Below are positions 51,601 to 63,780 of a stretch of DNA of 64,000 bases, one piece after another. Source of the DNA: Gordius sp. MW1 (Eukaryota > Nematomorpha > Gordioida > Gordea > Gordiidae); assembly GCA_964036665.1 (NCBI GenBank), contig OZ038527.1:22477901-22541900 (forward strand), written 5' to 3'. The position numbers and the translations under genes were made by a program. Position 1 is the stretch's first letter. Each line of letters begins with the position of its first letter. The notes beneath the pieces are model-generated. The model saw only the letters and a program-made list of their open reading frames with translations. It ran no database searches and was not told the DNA's origin.

Positions 51601-54600
51601 TAGGTATTTGCCAACTAGCCTGTTGTAAGCGTAATAATGGTGGCTGAGATGATCTAAAGCCTTCCACACGTCATCTTGACCCTTTAAATGCGTTGAGCTA
51701 AAGGGGTAAGCATTATTGAAATTATTAAATTTATTACGCCTATCAAAAATAATCATTTTGCCCCTCCCTAAATTATTATTGCCCCCCCCCCTAATCCCAA
51801 TGCTGGCTGCGCCCATGCTAAGTAATTATATGATATTGGCGGGTTATTTTTCTGAATTTATTATGTACATATATTGCATTACTTATTAAACAAAAACAAC
51901 CTCAGTATTCTATGAAAAAACCGTGACTGTATTATTATAGGGTATATGGAGGATAAAAAATTTTATCCTCCATATATATAATCTATATAGTAATGCATTT
52001 GACAGGTTGGGTTAGAGTATACGCCAATAAAATTATTTTTGTTTAAAGTTCTTTTGGATTAAAAGTTTCGGCTAGAAAATGCGTTTTTTGGAACTGAGCA
52101 GATCCTATGTTTAGGTCATATTTTGAGTGATGGTAACATTCAACCTATGTATGACAAAGTTATGGCAATTAAGGATATTAAAATACCAACTAATAAAAAG
52201 GAACTATCGTCATTTTTGGGCGTAATGAATTATTATAGTCGCTTTATAAATAATTATATGAAATTTGCTGGACCATTATATGATTTGACCAAAAAGTCTC
52301 CTTCATTTGAATGGGACGAAACTCATACAGATAATTTTAATTATTTAAAGAACGTTTTACTAACTAAAACTTATGAGTAAAAGGGGCCATAAAAATAGAT
52401 GAGTAAAAATAAGTAAGCGGGGGGAACACCACAGCTATGAAAACCGTTGGCGAAAATATAAAATAAATACATAAAATATTTAAAACAACAGGCATCAAAT
52501 AATAAAAATAAACTAATCTAATAAATCAAGAGGATCTTTTGAAATTGGCCAAGAATTCACGAACAATTTAAAATTGGGCCTTCCATGACATATCAATAGT
52601 TTTCAACGGACCAATACAGATATGGATAATTTTATGGTGAGGGTGTAGACCTCATGTATTATAATAATTTCTGAAATTTTTAGCCATTTTGGACCCATGC
52701 TTTTTAGGTTATGGACGTTCAAAGGACAAAAATTATGATCGAGCGCGTTTTATTAACTATTTTTGTCAAATTTTTGAAAAAAATGTATTTGACTATAAGA
52801 AAACCAAGTCTTTGTTTTAGAAAAAGGATACTGAGTCTTAAGACGGGGGCGAAACAAAAAGCTAAGGCCTGTTTACCAAAAATGTCATGTTAAATGAATA
52901 AAAAAGGTAGGCGAAATAAATGACTTCTTACAAATTTTACATATTTCAAGTAAGGCTACATAAAATTTGAAGAATTCAAAGTTATGTTTGTCATTTAACA
53001 AATATATTTATTCAATATATATATTAAATAAACTTTTAATACAAAAAGCTTGCTCAAACGTGCGTATATGATTTTAGTTGAAATTCGTTAAATATCTTTA
53101 ATCACTTTATCCAATATAGGAATAATTTAGATAATGGCATTTTTTATAAATATCAAGTTTTATGGATGAAAAATGGTTAAGTTGTATCATATGAACAATG
53201 AAAAATATGTAAAATTTATAAAATGCATTTAAGATAACTGATTTAAAATGATATGGAGGTTTATGTATAGGTTGCCTGACAAGCATTTAATAAAATTATT
53301 TCAACTTTAACCAAATTGACCTATTAAAACATAAAAAAATCAAAAATCTAGGCAAGTACTCGATTTATAAATATGTGAAAAAATGCAGATTTAAGTTTAC
53401 AAAAAAATTATAAAAAGTAAATTTAAAAACGAAAAGATTTTTACAAACATTTATAGTAAAAATTTAATACACAAGTAAGACTACATCTAAAAAAATGATT
53501 GCAAAATTATAAAAATGTTATAATTTTTTCCAACTTAGAGCTCTGGTTGTAGTAAGAACGCCACCAAGGTTGAGCCTGACTTATTTTCCTATTTTCGTCA
53601 TCGCCTAAAACGTAAAATCATAATAAATAATTAAGGTATCCTAATTTTTTATATCATAAAAATTATAAAAAAATTGGATAGTTTGATTTTAAATACAAAT
53701 AAATTATAAGAACTACATGGATAAAAAAATATATTAATGGCATTCGAATTTCAGATTACCTCAAAGGCCCTTATGATAATCATAAATTTAAATTCGGCCA
53801 AATCCTTATAAGCTTCAAGCCTTCCTATTTAAGACTGCGAAATAGCCAGTTTTCAAACCAAACATAAACAAAATATAACTTTTATTTATAAATCATTATC
53901 TACAGGTTATATTATTGCTTGCAGACACAACAACACTCTCGCCGACCCATTCAAAAGGGACAAAAAGAAAAAATATGGTGAAAAATAATGGGACGGGACG
54001 TGACAGACAAATTAAAGTGAGCCCATAAAATAGCAATTTTGAAAGCTATTTTATAAATAAATAAATAATTAAATAAATATCTAAATAAACAAATATATAA
54101 ATAAATAAATAAATATAAATAAATAAATATGTAAAAAGCATATCAATAAAATATCAACTATATTTGTGATAAGATAATAGGATATTATGATGATAAAGAT
54201 ATGAAGAAATATTTAGCAAAATCCATTTGTGGAATTTTTAATTAGAATACGATAATGATGATGATAATTTAGTAATAAGTGTTAAGAAGATAATTTAATA
54301 TTTACTAAATTATTAGCCAGTGGGACGTAAAAAACAGGACAAAGGACTATGAATTATATAAAATTATGATATCCATATGATTTTTACCAATTCGGTTTTG
54401 GTTTACATATTAAAACGTATAATTATAGCAATAATATGATTGGCAGATAATGATATATAAAAAAAGTTACAATAAATTACACTCATTTGACACCTATTTT
54501 TTGAAATAAAAACCTGTGTCTAGCATATTATTCATTTTATCCGTGGTTTTTGAATGCCCTTTTAGGCGTTCTTGGATTAGGGCATGAGCGGGTTTTAATG

Positions 54601-57600
54601 TTTCGCTCAATACTCTCAATGCCAGACGGCCACTCAGTTTGAAACGGACTAGTCGATTTCTCAACAAATTTATACGTACGCCGTCTGTGAGCAGAAAATA
54701 TTTTAAACATATTTAAATTTGGCAAAAAACTTTGAGAAATTTCAAAATAAATGCTAAAATGAATATATAAAAATATTTGAATGAATTTTGGTAAAAAAAA
54801 ACCTTTAAAAACAGTTTGTCATATAAATTTCAATAAAATATAAATATATTCCAATAACGCACTAAATATATCTAAAAGCGCGAGTTTAATTGCGTCCTGA
54901 ATTAAAGTTTACGATTTCCAGTCTTTCCGTGGTAAAAGTTTACCCATAAAATTGCCAAAAATTAACTTTTTTCCAAATAATGGTTGTTACCTTTTAAATC
55001 TTTGTCTTTTGAAGGGCGTTCGAATGATTTAATATCGGTTAGAGCATAATCTTTGTCCCGAGAGTATCTGGCCTTTCCGTCACGTTTTTTTCCCGCCTCG
55101 CCCTTAGGGGAATGAGGAGCGGGCAAATCCTGAATCATTTTAATATTTAAAATTTGAATTAGAGACCTGCATTGGACGGGCTTCTGCTTAAAAATAAAAC
55201 AACGGGCCGGGCCTGGGCGGGCCGAAATATAACTTAACGGGCTCGGGCCGGGCCTAGATATATATAAGGCCCGTCAAAAGCCCGTTACAGAATTAATTAG
55301 ATTTAGTATAAAAGAAGTTGTTTTTATAATGTTCTAATCATATTTATTTCATGTTAAATAAATTAACAAGGAAAGTTAAATTTTATTCCCATCTAAGTTC
55401 ATTAATTCATCAATATCTCAACCCACATTATAAATGTTAAAGATACTCATATACAATGCAATGATCCCATGGGCGTAGCCAAATTAAATTAAAGGGGCGC
55501 AGTTTAGATAGGGCAAAAAATTTCAGATTAAAATTTTTTGGATTTGGAGGGGGGCAGCTGCCCATTTTTGCCTCCCCATTCAAAGCCTCCAGCAATATTG
55601 AGCAAATTAATTTAATATTATGTAAGATTATTTATATATATACACATTAACATAATTAAAAACAAATTTTAAAATTTATTTCTTCAAGTTACTTTGTGAA
55701 ATATCCCTGTTTTTTAATTTCTTATCGATAACCAAAAAATTGAAAATGGAGGAAAAGCAAAGAAGCCAAGTAACTTTATTAAAAACATTATAATCTTAAA
55801 TAAGGGTTTTAAAAGTCTATTTGGCTCCCCGAGGTGCCACTTGTAAAATAAATTTTTCCCCTAGTGGTCGCCTCTTAAAAGATCTCGTCTGATCGGGAAT
55901 TATTATTTTTACAATATTTTAATTAATTAACACATAAAGTTTACCATATAGGTTAAAAAAATTTTACAAAAAAAGTATAAATAAAAATTACGGGCCCGGG
56001 CTTTTAAATTTTTATTACGGGCGGGCCGGCTGATCTAAATAGGCCCGTTGCAGGTCTCTAATTTAATAGTGAAAAAAACCTGCCAATCGATTAGGAGTCC
56101 GCGCCAAAACTTATATAAAGTTTAAACCGTGGCACCTCGGGGAGCCAAATAGACTTTTAAAACCCTTATTTAAGATTATAATGTTTTTAATAAAGTTACT
56201 TGGCTTCATAGCTTTTCCTCCATTTTCAATTTTTAGGTTATCGATAAGAAATTAAAAAACAGGGATATTTCACAAAGTAACTTGAAGAAATAAATTTTAA
56301 AATTTGTTTTTAATTATGTTAATGTGTATATATATAAATAATCTTACATAATATTAAATTAATTTGCTCAATATTGCTGGAGGCTTTGAATGGGGAGGCA
56401 AAAATGGGCAGCTGCCCCCCTCCAAATCCAAAAAATTTTAATCTGAAATTTTTTGCCCTACCTAAACTGGCACTAGAAAGAACAAATTTGGTGAAATTCA
56501 TTCAATACAGTTTATAAAACGGTTAGTAACTAAAGCCTGCTCAATTGAAGATCCCTTCCCTCATTAATTTCACATACATCTAAGGTACGGTATATTAGGG
56601 GCTTGTAAAAACGGCTGGGTTTTCTTCGGTCGACCTTTAGGGTTAGTCGACTAGACATAAACAGACCAAAATTTTTTTGGTCTGGTATTCTTAATCGACC
56701 ACTAGGCTTAGTCGAAATTTGAAAAACAGACCAGACCCAGCCGTTTTTACAACACACAATATATCAACAAACCTACAAACGTTAGGAAATAACTAAGAGC
56801 TAACGCTATCGAAAACTGCTTTCAATTCAAACGATGGATGATTATTAATTTAAAACAAAAACAAAAAAATCTTTATTAAAACGCCCGTAAATCGTAGCAA
56901 AAGCTCTAACAACTTTTTGTTTTACTGTCCGAGGTGAAAAATCGAAGTAAAAATTTAACTTTTTGACTTTCACATTGTTGAGGGGTGATTATATTGAGAG
57001 CCACTCTTAAGGCTTGTAAAATTCGCTCCTCGCCGGGCTTAGGTGGGATTGCTTTAAGGTACATTTCGACATGAGTCCCCACCTCAAAGATGGCCCCCAA
57101 CGTGCCCAACACTTCGTCATGGATGGATGGGTGAAGCCAGAGGTGCAAAACAAAGGGTAACTCTGAAAAAATAAAAGTGATCATAATTTTAAAAAACTAT
57201 TGGAGGCACAAAAGTCTATCATAAAATAAAATTATAATCAAGTTTTAAAACAAAATATTAGCTTTTCATTGCTTTCTGTGAAAACAATTCAAAGACTATC
57301 ATAAAAATAAAATTATAATCAAGTTTTAATATAAAATATTTGCTTTTCATTACTTTTAGAATGATAGCAAAAGTTTAAATTTTCTTATGTGCTGCTCTCC
57401 CAATAAGGTTAAAAAATGTTTTAAGGCTTATAGATGATAATTTTGTTTTTGAAAACACATATTCCATATTTTATTGAATATCTTATAGCGGCTATCTGAG
57501 TTTGAATTTTCGTCAAAATATTAATTAAAGACTTTAATCCAAGCTATGTAATGTACCATTAGTGTTATCAATTCGAAAATAGTAAGTTGCTGGACCTATT

Positions 57601-59399
57601 GCATAGTTAGGATAAGAGTCAGGGTTAAAAAGAAAAGCTTGACGTTCCATTATCATTGGGTCATTTGGATTAAATGTAAATTCTGCACCTATAATCAAAG
57701 ATTTTTTAATAAAACTCAGCATTTTTCTTATTATAGATACAAAATTTAAAATCAATATTAGCCTAAGAATTAACACATTCAAAAAAAGTGAATTAGACCT
57801 AGAGGATATTTGAGCTGCTATACTCTAGACAAGGTAATAAGCCTAATTAAGTATGATAAATTGGTGAAGTTAATTAAAAATCTACACTTTTCCATATATG
57901 TTTTTAAAAATTGTTATAAAATGCATGAATAGTAGTTGTAAAAATTATACAATGAGATTGATTAATTAAATTATCTTTTATAAATAAATTAATTAAAGGA
58001 TAGTAAAAAATCTGAAAATTTAAAGATGGTGAGTTATATATTTAAACAGTTTAAAATCATATATTAAATATGATAAAATATTGACCTGTATATTTAGATA
58101 TAAGGATAGATAACTTAGTTCTCATGTAATCCAAATCCTGACAACAAATCTCAATGCAATTCATGTAGGAAATATCCTAAATCGAAAATTGCAATTTAAG
58201 TTGCATTAAATTAACAAAATTGCAATATATTTAGAAATATAGATATAAAATAACAAAAATTTATAATACAATACTAATTTGTGGCCTTTAAAAACAATTA
58301 CAAAAATTATCATTTATATAAGATTGTTTAATCAAATTTATAATTTAATTGATTCATTTGAAGCATAAAATATATATTTTGTAAAGAAAAATAAAATAAT
58401 TTAGTTATAAATATTAAAAACCATTTAAATACAATATACCAAATATAAATTATTACATGAATACCAAGTTTTATCTTATCTAATATTATAAAAAAATAAG
58501 CTAAGGACTAGAATAAATTTTTATAAGGCTATATGTGATTATCTTAAAGTTTAGATTTTAAATAGCATACTTGTATCGTGCAACCAAGGTTGGCTTGTCG
58601 AAGGCAATGTCTAAAGCATTTATCATTTGGTTTAAAAGGTATAGAATAATTCCATATTTTTTCAATCTTAAACCTCTTTGCATGCCATATATGTGTTTCT
58701 AGCCATAAATCTTGTGCACTACATTGCCGCTTGGCATAATTGACTCTAAGTAGGCAAGGTTTTCTCCTCTTTTGCCTATTTTGCTCTTTTTGATGTGAAA
58801 GTGCAGCAGTGTTTTTGTTTTTTTGATGGCTTTTTTGGTCAAGTGCTACCTTATAAATTTATTTGAAAAAAGATATTATTTGTTAATTAATCATAAAAAT
58901 TGTAAGTATTCTTTTATCATTAATTAAATTACTGAAAGTAATAAAAATCATATTCAAATAATATTTGAATCATTTAAAAGTAATTAATGTTGGAAATCTT
59001 AAATAAGAACTTGATGAATATATATTATTATATATATTAATGAAATTGGTAACTTTTAAAATTTAAAAATGTAAGTTAATTAAATCAACCAGATAATAAA
59101 TTTAATGTCACCTTTCTGAGCCTTTTTGGTATTCTTTTAATATCATTACTTGCTGCTCTTCTGATCATATGCCTAGGCAATGTTTGAAATACATTCTTAC
59201 CGCCTCCTTTTTTAGGATTATTGAGTAAATTTCTTAAGGTTTCTATCTCTCTTATTCGACTCTCAACAAACGAGTTTACCTTAATCTCTTTGACTAAAAA
59301 GGAATTAAATTACGTTTTAACAATAGCATATTATAAAATTTCAGGTATTATTTACATGAGGTAAATTATAAATAACAATATACCTTTTTCATTTTCCAT
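45601..59399 (-). CDS. POP1: Ribonuclease P/MRP protein subunit POP1, 15 exons
   Basis: POP1 is the large scaffold protein of nuclear RNase P (tRNA 5' processing) and RNase MRP (rRNA processing). Exons with matching phases: 59399-59384, 59293-59112, 58849-58571, 58176-58086, 57688-57557, 57162-56960, 55129-54991, 54684-54514, 53604-53535, 51697-51519, 50711-50493, 49221-49096, 48992-48864, 48261-48032, 46317-45601; 960 residues (human is about 1024). Family marks in order: VFQTLPRHMIRRAAS (residue 40), WLETHIWHAKRF (115), DISYMNCIE, YPNYAIGPATYYF, LWLHPS, VRFKLSGRLALRVLS, VVRDPRL, PFWEPSIR, VPVLLIHRP, the POPLD core GWDLVLPSSWAMPFW (about 610), PEHYPDTQAGAEF, and the C-terminal LGFTVSGAYS and VEILVKHNHSNAFYPVRLD. 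The end of exon 6 (weak GTTAAA donor) and the donor of exon 8 are least certain. Introns hold MITEs, a LINE scrap and a retroelement scrap. Confidence 0.9.
47047..47065 (+). repeat. 19-nt G homopolymer
   Basis: It lies in the last POP1 intron (46318-48031), flanked by GCGCGTC and AATATACGCGTA. No MITE ends were seen around it. Another G run lies near 47248. The remainder of this intron is AT-rich. Confidence 0.8.
49268..49470 (+). mobile_element. LINE 3' scrap in a POP1 intron
   Basis: It reads RRGRPRVTWKGQVDKVMKS and then a decayed tail with TTTGATAAAGGAGACGAAG. It is the same family as 19850-20176 and 7280-10570. Confidence 0.75.
49939..50434. mobile_element. hAT-like MITE in a POP1 intron, itself interrupted
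   Basis: The ends TGTGTTGTAAAAAGATCTGG and CCAGGTCGTTTTAGCACACC and the interior AGTCGA and ACAGACCA words match 21191-21346. The MITE at 50103-50356 is inserted inside it. Confidence 0.75.
50103..50356. mobile_element. MITE with TTAGGG-like core, second copy
   Basis: It is the same family as 14490-14723, in opposite orientation. The ends are GGGACCGGGTC and GACCCCGATTC, with ATCTATTT duplicated exactly (50095-50102, 50357-50364). The core around 50170-50236 has degenerate GGTTAGGG repeats. Confidence 0.87.
50958..51060. mobile_element. Possible end of a GAGACCTGCA-type hAT element
   Basis: CAGAGACCTGCATGGGCAGG resembles the left end of the 55160-56060 element. No matching right end or target duplication was found. 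Confidence 0.35.
51735..51817. mobile_element. Partial hAT MITE, G-tract family, in a POP1 intron
   Basis: AATAATCATTTTGCCCCTCC and the end GCTGGCTGCGCCCATG match the copy at 25859-26007. The left end is missing. It lies 38 bp upstream of the exon 10 acceptor. Confidence 0.65.
51943..51976. repeat. Perfect short palindrome
   Basis: TATATGGAGGATAAAA is followed after two bases by its exact complement (51961-51976), within a POP1 intron. It could form a strong hairpin. No function is inferred. Confidence 0.75.
52060..52380 (+). mobile_element. Ty3/Gypsy-type retroelement scrap in a POP1 intron
   Basis: A short reverse-transcriptase/RNase H connection segment (about 85 codons). It is not obviously the same family as fossils A-C. 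No LTR is visible nearby. It is a fragment in the intron between exons 9 and 10. Confidence 0.75.
54052..54131 (+). repeat. AAAT-type microsatellite in a POP1 intron
   Basis: Imperfect AAAT/TAAA repeats with a few ATCT interruptions, in the intron between exons 8 and 9. Confidence 0.85.
55160..56060. mobile_element. TIR element with GC-rich ends in a POP1 intron, 901 bp
   Basis: TAGAGACCTGCATTGGACGG and CCCGTTGCAGGTCTCTA are inverted termini, followed inside by GGGCCGGGCC-type words at both ends. The TAGAG start fits hAT. The flanks ATTTGAAT and ATTTAATA agree only partly. The body contains the left arm of the inverted repeat at 55500-56469. Confidence 0.7.
55500..56469. repeat. Long inverted repeat, two arms of about 341 bp
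   Basis: 55500-55840 and 56129-56469 are near-identical in inverted orientation. The arms begin in a G-tract MITE remnant (left MITE end CATGGGCGTAGCC at 55468). The left arm is inside the 55160-56060 element and the right arm is outside it. All of it lies in the intron between POP1 exons 6 and 7. Confidence 0.88.
56593..56752. mobile_element. hAT-like MITE in a POP1 intron
   Basis: It has TTGTAAAAACGGCTGGG and its near-complement CCCAGCCGTTTTTACAA at the ends. The interior GTCGACC and AACAGACCA words are those of 21191-21346. The target duplication is unclear. Confidence 0.72.
57211..57365. repeat. 80-bp tandem duplication in a POP1 intron
   Basis: Two units share AAATTATAATCAAGTTTTAA and TTGCTTTTCATT/TAGCTTTTCATT, starting near 57211 and 57291, just downstream of POP1 exon 6's acceptor side. 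Confidence 0.8.
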
Positions 59400-60072
59400 G
59401 CTTTTGAATATTTTTAAATTTAATAGGGCCTAGGCTATGTATTCTCGATTCAAGGTGATAATAACAAATCTTAAAAAGCATTTCTTAAACGTTCCATTCC
59501 CGAGCGCAAACATTGCGTTCGTTAATTTGTGTGCTATTGTATACAAATAATAACACGCCTTGCACTTAATTTTTTAAATTCGCCATTTTTGTTCTAATCT
59601 ATATGATATCAAATTATTCTTATATTTAATTTACATTTTGTGGTAGTGCAGAATCTTGCTTTCGTGATTTATTGACTAATTATGCCTTCAACCTTATGCT
59701 GGAGCAAATATAAAAATTAAATGAGATTTTTAACAAAAATTTTAGAAGATCACTTTTTGATAGATGATCAGCTCTTTAACATCACAACAACTACATTCTC
59801 ATGTGGATTCCAATTACAATTTTTTACCATGCCTACACATATTCAAGGTGAGGGAATACTCAAATATCCCTTTATTTGATATCCAACTTTGTAATAAGAG
59901 ATGGATGAATACAAATCCAATTATTTCAATTCATTGGAATTAGAAATTTCTCTATATAATGTCCCTAAAACCAAAAAATAACTTTCAAAATCCAGAAATT
60001 TAAATAATTCAAAAATAAATGCATTGAATTATCAGAAATTTTAAGTAAAAGGAATGACACTTTTTTTGATAT
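59400..60072. other. Upstream flank of POP1
   Basis: The predicted start codon is at 59399 and the promoter should lie here. The sequence is AT-rich, with CGCAAACATTGCG near 59508. I found no reliable core motif. Confidence 0.4.
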
Positions 60073-60081
60073 CTATTATGA

Positions 60082-60251
60082 GGTGCCCTATCAACTCGCC
60101 GAAAACAATCTCGCCGAAGCTCACCAAGGGACATTTTCTGATTGGTTGTTTAATGTCCCCCAGCTTAAAATCGTCCCCCATTCAACCAATCACAAATTAA
60201 AGGACCTTTTTTAGCTTGGGGACATTAAATTCGGCGAGTTGACGGGCCACC
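60082..60251. mobile_element. MITE with 9-bp target duplication
   Basis: The ends are GGTGCCCTATCAACTCGCCG and CGGCGAGTTGACGGGCCACC, with CTATTATGA duplicated exactly (60073-60081, 60252-60260). AACCAATCA and TGATTGGTT words inside are also inverted. Mutator-like or Merlin-like is possible. Confidence 0.87.
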
Positions 60252-60260
60252 CTATTATGA

Positions 60261-60734
60261 CTATATAAATGTTTAAGCAAAAGCCATGAATTTTTTTGTT
60301 TCAAGTAACTTATAAAGCTATCCTGTATAGAATGTAATTATTATTTTAGGTAGTAATTCTTTAAGGCAATCTCCTCTTAGAAGTACTTAAGAATAACCAT
60401 GAGTAATTCATAAATATTTTAGGTATTGAAAATATCAATAAAAATTTTGAAGATGTAGTTCTAACCAACCCCATTTTCAAAGGTATGTGCTTAATATGAT
60501 AACAAATAAATAATTTAGATATAAATAATAAACTACAAAATATCAAGATGCCACCACAATTCAAGAGGGGTTATGGCCATTATAAAATAATATTTTGCCA
60601 TTTATTTAGGTAGCTCATCATTATCTAATATCAAGCAATCCTCCTCAAGGAATTCTCTTCAATTATGCGTAAGTATATAACACTTATTAAGATTAAGTAA
60701 TTTTTATTAGATATTCAAACAAATTTGCCCAAAA
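60261..60734. other. AT-rich stretch, nothing recognised
   Basis: No gene or repeat was recognised between the MITE and the LINE. Confidence 0.5.
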
Positions 60735-63700
60735 AGAGATGGCGAAGAAAATTCTACAACCTTTTCTGAATTTTCATCTTCTTCTTTATCGTGTTGAAAA
60801 TCCCACAGATGTTTTCAGCAGCCTCTTTTATCTGAGTCGCGTAAATGCCATGCCAATTTCCATCTGTTTGATGTCCATATCCTTTTTGACCAGTCGTTTC
60901 CAGGTGGCACGTGGTCTGCCCCTTCCTCTTCTTCCAGGCACGTTTATCTCCAGCGTTCGCCGTGTGACATCGTCCTCGTCTCTTCATAATACATGGCCGT
61001 ACCACCGAAGTCGATTTTCTCTTAAGAAGTCCTTCGTCGCTTGTATACCCATCTTTGTCATCAAGGATTCGTTCGTCCTGCGATCCAGCTTGGTGTAGCC
61101 TAAGCTACATCGCACCATTCTCATTTCCGTGACTTGCAAGAGTTTCTCCTCCGCGGTGGTTACAGCCCATGTTTCAGTCCCGTAAAGCAAGACCGGTCGC
61201 ACGATGGTTTTGTACGCCTTGCTTTTCAACCAAATTGGTATCTTTTTGACACACATGACACCAGAGATGCTGCGCCACTTGAGCCATTCTTGATCCGAGA
61301 ATGGACTTCGGCGGTACATCCTCCCTCTTGATGTAATAGCGAGCCAAGATATGTGAACTTATCAACCTCCGTGTACATTGGACCGCCATTTTTGTGCATT
61401 TGCGGACTACCGCCCATCGTTTGCATGTAAACCGTTTTCTTCTCGCTGACCTTTAACCCGAATTCCGAAAAACGTTCTGACCATTTTTTCGCCTGAAGAA
61501 AAACCCCTTCTCTTGTTTCATCGCATAGGACAATATCATCGGCATATAGCATAGTCCAAGGGGCTGGCTTGTGCAAGTTCTTTGTTATTGTATCCATAAT
61601 TAGATTAAACAAGAATAGGCTTAACGCTGACCCTTGATGTAGTCCAATCATTATTCGGAAGGGTTTCGTTTCTCCTACGGTAGTCCTAACAGATGCAACC
61701 GCGCCATTATACATTTCCTTGATAAGTCGAACATATCCACCATATTAAGTCTCTCGGAACCGTATCGTAAGCCTTTTCTAAATCGATGAAGACCATGTGT
61801 AAGTTCTTTCTTATGTCGCCATATTTTTCCATCGTCTGCTTCAACGCAAAGATAGGATCCATCGTTGATTTACCGGCCACGACATACTTCGTCATTGAGC
61901 CTTTTCACTAGCACCCTTTCTAGTAGTTTTAGTGAGTGGCAGGTCAACTTGATACCTCTAAAGTTGCCACATTCCTGCGCGTCTCCTTTGCCTTTGTATA
62001 TGGGTATGATCGTACTTTCCCTCCATTGGTCAGGGATATGACTCTCATACAGCATAGCGTTAAATAGGCCTGTCATTATGTCGATTCCTTCTCCTTTGCA
62101 CCCAAGCTAAGCTTCAATCGGTAAATCATCGGGACCTAGCGCTTTCCCTTTCCGCATCTTCGTTAGTTGCGCTCCTACTTCATAAGCCTGCAACGGTAAA
62201 ACCAAGTTCGAGTTCGGTTCCACCCTCTCAAGCGGTCTTCTATCATTCGTTTTGTTCATCATGAAATAATCTTTCCATCTTTTGATGACTTCCTTCGGTT
62301 TGCACAACGTTCGTCCCTCTTCACTTTTAATGTCTTTCATCCTGACATCTCGACTTTTTTTCTCCCTAATCTTTGCGAGTTTATACATGACTATGTCGCC
62401 GCCCTTGGTATCGAGCTTGTTTGCCATCTCGGTGAAAGCCTCGTTCTTCGCTATCGCAACCGCTATCTTAGCTTTGCGTTTCGCTTCACGATATGCCACG
62501 TAGTCTTCTCCTTTCTTCGTTTTGTACCATCGTAGTACAACGCCTTCTTTTTTTCTATAGCCTCTTTGACCGAGTCATTCCACCACCATAGCACACGCTT
62601 GTGAGCTCTGCGGCCCTTAGTTCGTCCCAAGATTTGAAAGGCCGTTTCCTTTTGAACATTTGCAACGGTGTCCCACCTTTTGTTAATGTCGCCCCCCAAG
62701 CCTGCAACCTTCAAGAGCGGAGTTGCTCGAGCGTCAAACATTTCATTTGCACGATCATCCTTAAGCTTTTCGTACTTTGTCCTTGGTGTGTAGACTTTTC
62801 TCCTTTCGGGAAAAATCTTTCTTGCTATATCAAGGACAACTGGCCGATGTTGTTTGGCGATTTCTTCCCCGGGTATAACCTTGCAATCTTTAACTTGCCA
62901 CAAATTTTTGCGCTTCACTAGGATGTAGTCGACCTGTGTAAGGTGATCCCCACTGCTGTACGTCGCTAAATGTTCGGTCCCCTTCTGAAAGAAGGTATTC
63001 ACAATGGCCATATCTTCAGCTTGCGCCATCTGTAGTAACTTCTCTCCCTCTTTATTCTTCACCCCATAGCCATGCCCGCCGTGATTTCGTTCCTACACGC
63101 CCCTTTCTTTCCCAACGTGCCCATTAAAGTCTGCTCCGATGATGAGATCCTCGTCAGGCTTCACGTAGCGTATTTCTTTTTCGAGCTTCTCATAGAATTT
63201 GTCCTTCTCATTTTCGGAACATCCAACCTGGGGCGAATACGCACAAATAACATTGACAAGGCCGCCTTGATCCGCCAGCTTTATGCACATCAATCTATCC
63301 GAGCATCGTTTGACTTCGACTACCTTGTCCCTAAAGGATTCGCTAATCACTATACCGACCCCGTTCTTCCGTGATGGGGAACCCGGGTAGTATAGCTTGT
63401 AACCATCTCCTAGCTCCCTGGGTTTTGTTCCATGCCACCGCGTTTCTTGTAGACACGCTATGTGTATCCTTCGCCTTTTTAGCATATGCGGAACCTCGAT
63501 GTTCTTCCCCGTCAGCGTGCCCAGATTCCAGCTGGCCACTCTTGTCCGTTCGACAACTAGATTCCTTAACCGCCTTTGTTGTGAGTGAGGCGGTAACCCT
63601 TGTATACTTCTCACATTGCATGGGCGGATGATGCAATGCGCGTCGTTTGGGGAGGACGTCCTAGCATTCTGGTATAAGTTCGTATTTGAAGCTGCCATGT

Positions 63701-63780
63701 TGTTTGGAGTTGCTTTTTTTACAGCCGGTTTCCGACCTGACTCCAACCCTCCACTTTACACGGACTTGGGACCGTCGTTG
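60735..63780 (-). mobile_element. Near full-length RTE-like LINE, broken
   Basis: A non-LTR retrotransposon ORF, 3 kb, on the - strand. An APE-type endonuclease (63746-62850) carries ASWNLGTLTGK, CLQETRWHG, IIGADFNGHVG and KQHRPVV. A linker follows (62499-62107). The reverse transcriptase (62076-61226) carries KGKGDAQECGNFRGI, the fingers-palm FIDLEKAYDTVPR, GLHQGSALS and MLYADDIVLCDE. The C-terminal part has LLYGTETWAVTTAEE and RLRWYGHVL. At least four frame breaks separate these blocks, so it is not active. It is much less decayed than the copies at 7280-10570, hence younger. The RTE-like label rests on the single-ORF layout and motif wording. Confidence 0.88.
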
